A stretch of DNA of 46,650 bases, taken from the NCBI GenBank assembly GCA_002411515.1, contig DHTF01000107.1:127510-174159 (forward strand), written 5' to 3'. The notes below the pieces were generated by a model, which saw only the letters and a list, made by a program, of their open reading frames with translations, made no database searches and was not told the origin of the DNA. Of the stretch, positions 8,099-15,643 are shown piece by piece; the stretch's first letter is position 1; each line of letters begins with the position of its first letter. The position numbers were made by a program, and so were the translations under genes. Source of the stretch: Proteiniphilum sp. UBA5267 (GTDB lineage: Bacteria; Bacteroidota; Bacteroidia; Bacteroidales; Dysgonomonadaceae).

Positions 8099-8129
8099 CA
8101 AAGATATGGTATAATGTTTATATAAACAA
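8099..8129 (-). promoter_or_regulatory. Promoter of the toxin-antitoxin-SLOG operon with an embedded palindrome
   Basis: On the minus strand a -33 TTG (8129-8127) and a -7 box TATCTTTG (8106-8099) are 20 nt apart. The perfect 12-bp palindrome GTTTATATAAAC (8116-8127) sits just inside the spacer and touches the -33 element, a natural operator position for the HTH antitoxin. The -7 box ends 10 nt before the ATG, so the transcript would have a leader of only a few bases. Confidence 0.6.
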
Positions 8130-8173
8130 CTAAAAAGTTGATATTTTATTTATATTTGCCAATATTATCGACT

Positions 8174-8343
8174 CTAAAATCTACTTTTAGTAAAAGGTCT
8201 TTTCTCTGATAGGCGAGGAATAATCTCGTTCTTAATTAGTCTTCTTCCATTTCATCTACCGCTCGTAGCGTTTCTTCATTCAGCGGCAAGCCCAACTCTT
8301 TCAAGCCTCGAATGGAATTGTAAAGGGTTTCAAGTTTAGTCAT
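8174..8343 (-). pseudogene. Frameshifted, truncated remnant of an unrecognised gene
   Basis: An ATG at 8343 opens a short frame of 35 codons (MTKLETLYNSIRGLKELG... ending MEED) that stops at 8236. Reading on in the neighbouring frame across the GAAGAAGAC stretch gives L-I-K-N-E-I-I-P-R-L-S-E-K-R and a stop at 8174. The two parts join naturally as one helical, acidic N-terminus, so a one-base loss probably killed the gene, and the rest of it is missing. I do not recognise the family with certainty. It could also be a genuine 35-residue peptide. The location beside the toxin-antitoxin patch fits a decayed accessory region. Confidence 0.5.
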
Positions 8344-8359
8344 AATTGTAATATTTTTT

Positions 8360-8392
8360 GCAAAGAGATTGCAAAGAGATTGCAAAGAGACT
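8360..8392. repeat. Three tandem copies of an 11-bp unit
   Basis: GCAAAGAGATT at 8360-8370 and 8371-8381, then GCAAAGAGACT at 8382-8392. It lies just upstream of the remnant's start codon. The stretch 8393-8670 beyond it is AT-rich. An open frame of 90 codons there has no recognisable protein features. Confidence 0.8.
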
Positions 8393-8670
8393 GCAGAGCA
8401 GAATATTGATTTTTAGCTCTTTACCTCTTTGCACCGATAAACTCTTCTGCTATGTCCTTTTTCAGAAACAATCTATTCCAGCTTTAAGGAATCAAAAAAA
8501 ATCCTTCTCAAACAAATCAGAAACAACATCAAAATTAGCTCCCATTCTTTTACTCATTAACTCATTATTTGCAAATCTACAAATTAAATCTGAAGGAGTG
8601 CTTATTAACACGAATTTGATTTTAAGATAAAAAAAAGAAAATTAGTACCCCACGATTATATTATTAGACA

Positions 8671-8926
8671 GCCTTTTTTCATTTGAATATTTTCCGTAGA
8701 AAGGGGTGCTGCCCGAGGATATCAGAATCGAAAAAGTCCTGAAATACAGAAGAAAAATAACTTCGTGCGCGGATAATGGAAGGATAGTAGAAGGGTATTA
8801 GACTGGTAATGGGTCGCTATCTCCTTATTGTTATATAAGCGAAATATAAGGAATATACGGAGGGATACCGAACAAGGTAGGGACAAGGTCCCAAGAAAGA
8901 CCCTCTCATGATAAAACATGAGAGGG
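8671..8926 (-). repeat. Dispersed element A (inverted relative of 45820-46161) with an 11-bp-phased core
   Basis: Read on the minus strand, the element begins with a CCCTCTCATG hairpin and TCTTTCTT. Eleven consecutive 11-mers follow at 8892-8772 (first units GGGACCTTGTC, CCTACCTTGTT, CGGTATCCCTC). It ends with a conserved tail through TTCTACGGAAAATATT to GAAAAAAGGC. Element B has the same order and the same number of 11-mers without an indel. Units 1-3 are identical and units 8-11 nearly so, while units 4-7 differ. Element A lacks ~85-90 bp of B between the GTATTTCAGG and CTGATATCC landmarks. It lies directly after the RND pump gene. Confidence 0.8.
8893..8926 (-). terminator. Terminator of the metal efflux operon (part of element A)
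   Basis: On the minus strand, CCCTCTCATG (8926-8917) pairs perfectly with CATGAGAGGG (8910-8901) around a 6-nt loop, followed by TCTTTCTT. It is 17 nt past the pump stop codon. The same hairpin occurs at 45820-45845. Confidence 0.7.
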
Positions 8927-8942
8927 CATGTGATGCTGCTGT

Positions 8943-11900
8943 TTAATCTTCACTGACAACCTCTTTCTCTGTTTTTTTACTTGTCAACAGGTACATGATG
9001 GGGATGATGAATCCGTTGAGGAGCGTGGAAGTGAGCAACCCGCCCAGGATGACTTGCGCCATGGGGCTTTGTATCTCATTGCCGGGCAACCCGCCACCCA
9101 CGGCCAGAGGTACCAGCGCCAAGGCCGTGGTAAGCGCCGTCATGAGAATTGGGTTCAGCCGATCAAGGGAGCCGTGTATCACGCTCTCAAGTGGCGAGAG
9201 TCCTTCGTGTTGCAAATCGTTGTAACGCGAGATCAGCAGCATCCCGTTGCGCGTGGCAATACCAAAAAGGGAGATGAAACCAATAATAGCCGGAATGCTG
9301 ATGATGCCACTCGTGAAGAAGAGGATAAAAATACCGCCAATGAGCGCCAGGGGGAGGTTGAGCAAGATTACCACCGACTGGGTGATGCTGCGGAACTGAT
9401 TAAACAACAAGAGAAAAATTACCAGTATGGAAAAAATGGAGGTGATCAGCAAGGTGCGCGATGCCCTTTGCTCACTTTCAAACTGTCCGCCATACTCAAT
9501 GTGGTACCCTTCGGGCAACTCGATCTCCTGCTCTATGATCTCCTGAATCCGGTTCACAACACCCCCCAGGTCATCACCGGAGATGTTGGCCGACACCACA
9601 ATCTTGCGGGATACATTCTCGCGGTTGATGGTGTTGGGCCCCGTGGCAGAAGTGATCTCTGCGATATTTCCCAACGTTGTTTTTTGCCCGTTAGCATCCA
9701 CAACCAGGTTGCGCAAGGCCTCTGCCGATGTACGGCTCTCCTCGTCGACCTTCAGCGTGAGGTCGTAGGTGCGGTTTCCCTCGTATACTTGAGAAACGAC
9801 CTCTCCTGCGAGCATCACGTTGATGATCTCCGCAAATTGGGGTAACGAAATACCATAGCGGGACAATAGCTCCCGCCTGGGCTTAATGGTCAGCTGCGGC
9901 CGCTCTACCTGCTGCTCCACATTCAGATCGGCAATGCCTTCCACTTCCTGAATGGATGATTTGATTTGGTTTCCCAGTTCAAACAGATGGTTCAGGTCGG
10001 TCCCGAACAGCTTGATCGCAATGTTGGAGCGGGTGCCCGACAGCATGGCATCGATGCGGTGCGAGATGGGTTGTCCGATTTCCACATTGACACCCGGAAG
10101 CAGCTTCATCTTTTCTCTTATCTCGGCCTGAATTTGCTTCTTTGACCGTTTTCCTATCAGGATGGGCGCTTCGATCTCGGAGACGTTCACACCCAGCGCA
10201 TGCTCGTCGAGCTCCGCGCGGCCCGTCTTGCGCCCCACCGTTTGTACCTCGGGTATGGAAAGTAGGATTTCCTCGGCCATTTGTCCCATTTTATCGGACT
10301 CTTCCAATGAGATGCCGGGCAGCGTGCTCACATTGATCGTGAAGGAACCTTCGTTAAAGGGAGGGAGGAAACTGCGGCCGAGCGAAGAAAAGAGCAGGAG
10401 CGCCACCACAAACAGGACCCCTGTCACACCCAGTACCCATTTTCGATGATCCAGCGCACGATGAAGTATTGATTCATAACCACCTTTCAATTTCCTGATA
10501 ATATGCGGATCACGATCTGTTTTTTTATTATTTTCCTTTTTGCTTCCAAGCAGGTAAGTGCACAACACCGGTGTCAGCGTGAGCGCCACCAATGTGGATG
10601 CCGTCAGGGCCACGATGAATGATATGCCAAGTGGTGCCAGCATGCGCCCTTCCATCCCCGACAGGAAAAAAAGCGGAACAAAGCTGGCCACGATGATCAA
10701 GGTGGAATTGATAACCGGCATGCGCACCTCCTTCGAAGCATGGTACACAACCTGCATCACGGGTTGTTGTTCTTCTTTCGGTTTATGCCGGTTTTCGCGT
10801 AACCGTTTGAACACATTTTCCACATCCACGATGGCATCGTCCACCAATGAACCGATGGCGATGGCCATACCTCCCAGGCTCATGGTGTTGATGGTCAACC
10901 CCATAAGCTTCAATACAATGATCGTAATCACAAGCGATAAGGGAATCGTTACCAGCGAGATGACAGTTGTGCGTGCATTCATCAAAAAGATGAAGAGCAC
11001 GATGACCACAAACAGGGCGCCCTCCAGCAATGATTTTTGCACATTGTTGATGGAGCTCTCGATAAAACGGGACTGACGAAAGATGTCGGTGGAGACTTTC
11101 ACATCGGCGGGTAGCGTCTTCTGTAGATCAGCAAGGGAGAGGTCCAACTGATCGGTCAATTCCATGGTGTTTGCCGCAGGTTGTTTTGTGACCGTGATCA
11201 AAACGGCCTCCCTACCCCGTTCAGATGCCAATCCCAGCCTGGGGGCCTTGTTTCCGATGGTTACTTCTGCAATATGTTCCAGCAACACAGGTGACCCGTT
11301 CACTGTCTTGACCGATGTTTTACCCAACTCCTTCACGTCGGCCGTAGACAGCATACCCCGGACAATATACTCATTCCCGTAGGTATTAATGACTCCGCCC
11401 GTGGCATTCTGGTTCATCTCCTGCACGCTATTCAGTACCTCGTCGAGCGTCACATTGTAATGTTTCATCTTTTCGGGATGAAGAAGGATCTGGTACTCCT
11501 TTATCTCACCACCCAGTACGGTTACCTGCGCCACACCGCCGGTCGACAGGAGCCGTGGGCGAATGGTCCAATCAGCTATGGTAAGCAGCTCCTGTAGGGA
11601 GGTGCTGTCGGCAGTAAGTCCGATGATCATCATTTCACCGAGGATGGATGATTGCGGCCCCAGCGTGGGACTTCCCACATTCGATGGCAACGCATCGCCG
11701 ATCACAGCAAGCTTTTCCGATACAATCTGCCTTGCCTTGTAGATGTCGGTACCCCAGTCGAACTCCACCCAGACAACCGAAAAACCGGTCGTGGAGGAAG
11801 AGCGGACACGTCGCACATCGGTTGCACCGTTCAGCGCAGTCTCCACGGGAAAGGTGACCAGTCTTTCCACCTCTTCCGGTGCCATACCCTGTGCTTCGGT

Positions 11901-12050
11901 CATCACCACCACCGTAGGTGCATTCAGGTCGGGAAAGACATCCACCTCCATGTTTGTGGCCACATACGTTCCTCCGACAATCAATAAAATCGAGGTCACC
12001 AACACCACCATCCGGTTGTTGAGTGAGAATTTGATGATATTATTCCACAT
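8943..12050 (-). CDS. Heavy-metal efflux RND transporter, CusA/CzcA family
   Basis: 1035 residues, the normal length for HME-RND inner-membrane pumps. It starts with a membrane segment at ~13-33 and the N-terminal pattern M-E-V-D-V-F-P-D-L-N. The proton-relay helix GSLVDDAIVDVENVFKRL is at ~399-416, and a second six-helix block follows in the C-terminal half with GNEIQSPMA. It forms the trimeric core that uses the proton gradient to drive divalent or monovalent metal ions out with a membrane-fusion protein and an outer-membrane channel. The metal (Cu/Ag, Zn/Co/Cd) cannot be assigned from sequence alone. It starts 20 nt after its membrane-fusion partner. No TolC-type gene follows; element A does. 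Confidence 0.95.
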   Translation of the reverse strand: MWNNIIKFSLNNRMVVLVTSILLIVGGTYVATNMEVDVFPDLNAPTVVVMTEAQGMAPEEVERLVTFPVETALNGATDVRRVRSSSTTGFSVVWVEFDWGTDIYKARQIVSEKLAVIGDALPSNVGSPTLGPQSSILGEMMIIGLTADSTSLQELLTIADWTIRPRLLSTGGVAQVTVLGGEIKEYQILLHPEKMKHYNVTLDEVLNSVQEMNQNATGGVINTYGNEYIVRGMLSTADVKELGKTSVKTVNGSPVLLEHIAEVTIGNKAPRLGLASERGREAVLITVTKQPAANTMELTDQLDLSLADLQKTLPADVKVSTDIFRQSRFIESSINNVQKSLLEGALFVVIVLFIFLMNARTTVISLVTIPLSLVITIIVLKLMGLTINTMSLGGMAIAIGSLVDDAIVDVENVFKRLRENRHKPKEEQQPVMQVVYHASKEVRMPVINSTLIIVASFVPLFFLSGMEGRMLAPLGISFIVALTASTLVALTLTPVLCTYLLGSKKENNKKTDRDPHIIRKLKGGYESILHRALDHRKWVLGVTGVLFVVALLLFSSLGRSFLPPFNEGSFTINVSTLPGISLEESDKMGQMAEEILLSIPEVQTVGRKTGRAELDEHALGVNVSEIEAPILIGKRSKKQIQAEIREKMKLLPGVNVEIGQPISHRIDAMLSGTRSNIAIKLFGTDLNHLFELGNQIKSSIQEVEGIADLNVEQQVERPQLTIKPRRELLSRYGISLPQFAEIINVMLAGEVVSQVYEGNRTYDLTLKVDEESRTSAEALRNLVVDANGQKTTLGNIAEITSATGPNTINRENVSRKIVVSANISGDDLGGVVNRIQEIIEQEIELPEGYHIEYGGQFESEQRASRTLLITSIFSILVIFLLLFNQFRSITQSVVILLNLPLALIGGIFILFFTSGIISIPAIIGFISLFGIATRNGMLLISRYNDLQHEGLSPLESVIHGSLDRLNPILMTALTTALALVPLAVGGGLPGNEIQSPMAQVILGGLLTSTLLNGFIIPIMYLLTSKKTEKEVVSED

Positions 12051-12070
12051 GATACGCTCCCTGCTTAAAA

Positions 12071-13249
12071 TTAATGCGCATGGCTGTGACCTTCAGGGAT
12101 GACGGAGGAGGTAGCTGCCAGTTTCACCTGATACACGCCCTTAACGACCACGTTGTCACCTTGTTTTAATCCCGCCAGAATCTGTACCCTTTCGCCGTCG
12201 TTCTGGCCCATTGTTACCGCCTGCTTTTTGTAGGCATCTTCGTGCAACTGAATATAGACGAAATAAAGCCCCTGTTCTTCGGTTAACGCATCAAGAGGCA
12301 CCGAGATCGCATTTTCCAGTGGAGTAGAAAGCAGGTATACTTCAGCAAAAGAACCGGGAAGGATGTCTCCCACATTGTCGAATTCAAACGTGACGGGAAT
12401 AAATTGGGACTGCTCCCCCAGTGATTTACCGAACGAAAGCAACCGCCCGTTCAAGTCGGAAAGCTTGTACAGCTGGTCATCGTATGCCATCCTGAAGTTG
12501 GCACTTTCCACGCTGCGGAGGTTTTTGTAATTATTTCCCGATACCTCTGCACGGAGCTGTAATTTTCTGTTTTGCGCAACCGTGGCAATAGGTTGCCCCA
12601 CAGAGACAAAATCGCCCTGGCTTACAAACAGGTTCTTGATGTATCCACCCATGGGAGAAGTCACGTTTACACCACCCGCACCGTGGGCTGACTCTTGTGC
12701 CTCGTAGGCAGAGCGGGCTGTTTCATAACGAGAACGGATCTGTTCAAAGTCCTTCTCAGAGATGATCTGTTCCTTCACCAGCTCTTCGGCACGCTGAAAC
12801 TCCTTGCGAGCCGTTTCGTAGGTTATTTTCAATTTGGCAACCGGATCGCCTTCGGGAAGTTTTGCAGCCGAGAGGGTGACCACGGTTTCACCGGCACGAA
12901 CGGCTGCTCCCGGTGCAATGGAGAGATTGACGAACGAAACCAATCCGTTGGCTGTGGCAACCAGGGAGGCCTCATCGCCTTGCGACGAGAGAACCTGGCC
13001 ACTTGTCTTGACGACCTGCCGGAAGGTTCCCAGAGTAACGGTTTCGAGCGCCAGCCCGGCTGCTTCGGCCTGGGCGTGGGTAAAAAGTATTTCGTCGGAA
13101 TGATCATGGTCATGCTCCATTTCATGATCATGGGTGCTTTCCAGTTCGTGTTCATGTTCCTGTTCATGAGTGTGCTTATCTTCATGACTGTGGCAGGAGG
13201 AGAGCAATAAAGCCACAGCCATATATAGCGCCAAAATAATTTTCTTCAT
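12071..13249 (-). CDS. Efflux RND periplasmic adaptor lipoprotein (HlyD/CusB type) with a His-rich N-terminus
   Basis: 392 residues. A lipobox (L-L-S-S-C, Cys19) ends the signal peptide, so the protein should be lipid-anchored. Residues ~20-52 are a histidine/glutamate/aspartate-rich run (HSHEDKHTHEQEHEH and following), probably a metal-binding tail. Then come a barrel-sandwich half-motif, a helical hairpin (~130-190, with E-E-L-V-K-E-Q-I-I-S-E-K-D-F-E), the second lipoyl half, and beta-barrel domains. The C-terminus ends G-H-S-H-A-H, another histidine cluster. It joins the RND pump to an outer-membrane channel and may hand metal to the pump. It is the second gene of the operon starting at 13820. 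Confidence 0.93.
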   Translation of the reverse strand: MKKIILALYMAVALLLSSCHSHEDKHTHEQEHEHELESTHDHEMEHDHDHSDEILFTHAQAEAAGLALETVTLGTFRQVVKTSGQVLSSQGDEASLVATANGLVSFVNLSIAPGAAVRAGETVVTLSAAKLPEGDPVAKLKITYETARKEFQRAEELVKEQIISEKDFEQIRSRYETARSAYEAQESAHGAGGVNVTSPMGGYIKNLFVSQGDFVSVGQPIATVAQNRKLQLRAEVSGNNYKNLRSVESANFRMAYDDQLYKLSDLNGRLLSFGKSLGEQSQFIPVTFEFDNVGDILPGSFAEVYLLSTPLENAISVPLDALTEEQGLYFVYIQLHEDAYKKQAVTMGQNDGERVQILAGLKQGDNVVVKGVYQVKLAATSSVIPEGHSHAH

Positions 13250-13385
13250 CGGTGGATATGAAAATAAGAGACAAAACTTCGACAGGTGAAATCCTATTCA
13301 CCCAAGCGGTCTCAAAGTAAAAAAATGGAATGATGGGGTGCGACGCAGTGCTGCATCGAAGCGGTGGTTGCCTGTGAAAATAATC

Positions 13386-13820
13386 TCAGGAGAAGGAAAT
13401 GGGAGGAGCGCGCAACCCGAGCGGGCTGCGTATTTCCGTGATCAGGAACGGACTGATATATTCGCCATAATCTGGTTTCTTGTCTGGGGCCAACATCCAT
13501 AAGTCCGCAAGAACAGCCACAAACAGATCGGAACAAAAAGAAAATTCATCACCATGATGAGGGGTGACTGGATTGATGCGTACGACAGACTCGGCATGCG
13601 GAAGAATGAACTCTGCATGCACTACACAGTGCGCCTCCCCGGGAGTATGATCCGGTGCAGGGCGCTGGTCGGCTGTCTGATTCTGGTCGCAATGGTGCTC
13701 CATATGCTCCATCAGGAAGCAAATCATTCCATCGTGGTGATGATGATGCGGAATCGCAGTCAGTACCTGCATCAGCAGGATCGCGAAAGCAATAACGGAT
13801 ATGGAGTAGATGCGTTTCAA
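13386..13820 (-). CDS. Small His/Cys-rich exported protein (DUF6769-like), first gene of the metal operon
   Basis: 144 residues with a TTG start: the signal-peptide-like N-terminus M-K-R-I-Y-S-I-S-V-I-A-F begins at 13820, and an in-frame stop lies two codons upstream, so no ATG can be used without losing the signal. A HHHHH run (~25-29), several Cys and scattered His suggest periplasmic metal binding. The length and location ahead of CusBA-type genes fit DUF6769 proteins of Bacteroidota, whose function is not established. A good -33/-7 promoter ends 23 nt before the start. The 136-nt gap to the adaptor gene shows no clear terminator. Confidence 0.65.
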   Translation of the reverse strand: MKRIYSISVIAFAILLMQVLTAIPHHHHHDGMICFLMEHMEHHCDQNQTADQRPAPDHTPGEAHCVVHAEFILPHAESVVRINPVTPHHGDEFSFCSDLFVAVLADLWMLAPDKKPDYGEYISPFLITEIRSPLGLRAPPISFS

Positions 13821-13842
13821 ACTTCAGTCTATTGTTCAACTG

Positions 13843-13874
13843 CAAAAATAGATGAAAATCGAGCTATTTCCAAA
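13843..13874 (-). promoter_or_regulatory. Promoter of the metal efflux operon
   Basis: On the minus strand a -33 TTTG (13874-13871) and a -7 box TATTTTTG (13850-13843) are 20 nt apart, an excellent fit to the Bacteroidota consensus. It lies between the last polysaccharide gene (stop at 13913) and the TTG start at 13820. No metal-regulator operator was recognised. Confidence 0.65.
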
Positions 13875-13912
13875 CGCATTCAAAAAAAACGAGATTATTG
13901 GGAAGGTAATTT

Positions 13913-15061
13913 TTATAACTCGGGCATCTCTCCGGAAACTAATCTATTAAAAACAGTCAGTTGGTAAGGTGGATTATAGTATTTATCGATTATTTCGTAT
14001 GCGTTTTTTCTAATTTGTTGTCTGTCCATCTTATTCAACCAATCCTCGATCTTCGTTTTCAGATCTTTCGTATCATTTTCCTTAAAGAAGAAACCATTGT
14101 ATCCGTCCTGTATGGCTTCAGCTTCGGGCATTTGCTTGCACATATTATCGTGTGTGCAGACTGGCGTTCCAAAACTCAACGAATGGATTGCAGTTAATCC
14201 CACATTTCCGGGAGACACACACAAGTCGGACATGGATAAATACCGCCCATTTTCTTCTTCGTCAAAGCTAGCCCCGGTAAAATGTAACCATCCTTCCTCC
14301 AATCCTTCTCTACCCATTTCTTTCAGTTTATTTATATTGGATCCGTCTCCCACAAACAACAGGTTCGCTTTCTTTTTTGTGTGGTTCATCTGAATCATTG
14401 CTTCCAGAAGTATATCCAATTTTTTCACATCGGTTAATCTTCCAATAAAAATTACAACAGGCAAATGGGGGTCGGAGAAAAAAGGAAATACTTCGCTTTT
14501 CTTCAAATTCTGCAGTCTGTCACGCATCACTTTCTGCGCATTATAGTCCAATGAGTTAAAAACGACATACATATCATCCGGATTGAATCCATGTTGCGTC
14601 ATCAGTTTTTTTGCTCTTCTCTCATACAGCAAATGTTTGTGTCCAAGGCTAAAAAAAGCCTTTCTCAACATCAATTTCACCCCCTTTTCATCCCCATAAA
14701 AACCATGTTCCCAAAAAACGACCTTCACTCCACGTAACCGACAGACTATCGCAGCCATCCAAGTGGAGAGGCGTGACATATCCCCAGGGAAAATTGCATA
14801 TTCAAACTTACCATTCCAACATTCTCGAATAACTCCTTTTTGCCAAATCAGTTTATCGCCTTTCCACCAGTAATTTTTCACTTTGTGTATCTGATCTCTT
14901 TTAGCGGCAAACTCTTCTATTTCGAAATCAATGGTTTGCACATTATTAAAAGGATCACCATAATAAAAATGCACCTTCCAATCGGGATAATGAAGCAAAG
15001 CGGTCCAGATTGGCGCCCTGTAATGTGGCGCCACATTCATAAAAATTTTTATTGTTGTCAT
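13913..15061 (-). CDS. Glycosyltransferase, family 4 (GT-B fold), last gene of the polysaccharide operon
   Basis: 382 residues. The C-terminal half has the GT4 nucleotide-sugar site: V-V-I-F-I-G-R-L-T-D-V-K-K-L-D-I-L-L (~205-222), F-V-G-D-G-S-N (~238-244), and the conserved E region near L-S-F-G-T-P-V-C (~310-317). The N-terminal half has W-E-H-G-F-Y-G acceptor-domain features. It should transfer a sugar from a nucleotide donor to a lipid-linked oligosaccharide on the cytoplasmic face. The donor is unknown. It is the most distal gene of the minus-strand operon; no strong terminator follows before the metal operon promoter. Confidence 0.88.
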   Translation of the reverse strand: MTTIKIFMNVAPHYRAPIWTALLHYPDWKVHFYYGDPFNNVQTIDFEIEEFAAKRDQIHKVKNYWWKGDKLIWQKGVIRECWNGKFEYAIFPGDMSRLSTWMAAIVCRLRGVKVVFWEHGFYGDEKGVKLMLRKAFFSLGHKHLLYERRAKKLMTQHGFNPDDMYVVFNSLDYNAQKVMRDRLQNLKKSEVFPFFSDPHLPVVIFIGRLTDVKKLDILLEAMIQMNHTKKKANLLFVGDGSNINKLKEMGREGLEEGWLHFTGASFDEEENGRYLSMSDLCVSPGNVGLTAIHSLSFGTPVCTHDNMCKQMPEAEAIQDGYNGFFFKENDTKDLKTKIEDWLNKMDRQQIRKNAYEIIDKYYNPPYQLTVFNRLVSGEMPEL

Positions 15062-15104
15062 AAAAAAAATATCATGTCATATAGAAAGGGTGAAACATGC
15101 AATT

Positions 15105-15590
15105 CTAGTTCTCATCCGTATTGAGATAACGCGTCATGATCAGTGTTTTATCGTCGAGATCTTTCACCGAATCAAATCCCAACCGGCGCATTAATTTGTA
15201 GGAATTGATGTTTTCTTTCAGTACGATCGCGTAGAGTGATTCCAATTTGATTGATTTAGCGTAATCAATCATATATTGTAACCCCTGCACGCCAATGGTT
15301 TTACCCCAGTACTCCTTTTCTCCCAGATATCCGAATACTTCTCCATCGGTATCAGTGAGATGTTTGATTCCCATTACACCGATGGGTTTGTCCTGATAAC
15401 AAACAGATCTTATAAAGTAATCCTTTCTGGTCTTCAGGCTTTCGAACCACTTATTCTGTGATTCCGGATCGAATTCTGAGGTAGAAGTCAATTCCTTGAT
15501 GATCGGATCGTTTAACCATTCCCACGACTTTTCCAATACTTCGCGATTGAACTCTTTAAATTCAACTGCAAAAATTTTTCTGTATTCCAT
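15105..15590 (-). CDS. GNAT N-acetyltransferase, RimJ/RimL-like
   Basis: 161 residues, one GNAT domain: W-L-N-D near the N-terminus, the strand G-V-M-G-I-K-H-L (~72-79), E-V-F-G-Y-L-G-E-K-E-Y-W-G-K-T-I-G (~84-100) as the acetyl-CoA loop, and Y-K-L-M-R-R-L-G-F (~131-139) near the C-terminus. Similar enzymes in polysaccharide loci acetylate amino groups on nucleotide-activated amino sugars, and that is the likely role here. There is no second aminotransferase in the window to create an obvious substrate besides FdtB, which already has FdtC. It could therefore act on a different sugar. Confidence 0.85.
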   Translation of the reverse strand: MEYRKIFAVEFKEFNREVLEKSWEWLNDPIIKELTSTSEFDPESQNKWFESLKTRKDYFIRSVCYQDKPIGVMGIKHLTDTDGEVFGYLGEKEYWGKTIGVQGLQYMIDYAKSIKLESLYAIVLKENINSYKLMRRLGFDSVKDLDDKTLIMTRYLNTDEN

Positions 15591-15643
15591 ATTTTATAAA
15601 ATGTTGATTATAATGTAAATTATATTTTGCGTAATCATTTTGA

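Noticed and set aside
8360..8392. CRISPR array
   Set aside because: Three direct 11-bp copies have no spacers; they are a simple tandem repeat.
8358..8630. Plus-strand open frame of 90 codons in the intergenic region
   Set aside because: It starts inside the 11-bp tandem repeats, has no recognisable domain or promoter, and its composition follows the AT-rich intergenic sequence.
13312..13536. 74-codon minus-strand frame between the His-rich gene and the adaptor
   Set aside because: It overlaps the 3' end of the His-rich gene in another frame and has no recognisable features.
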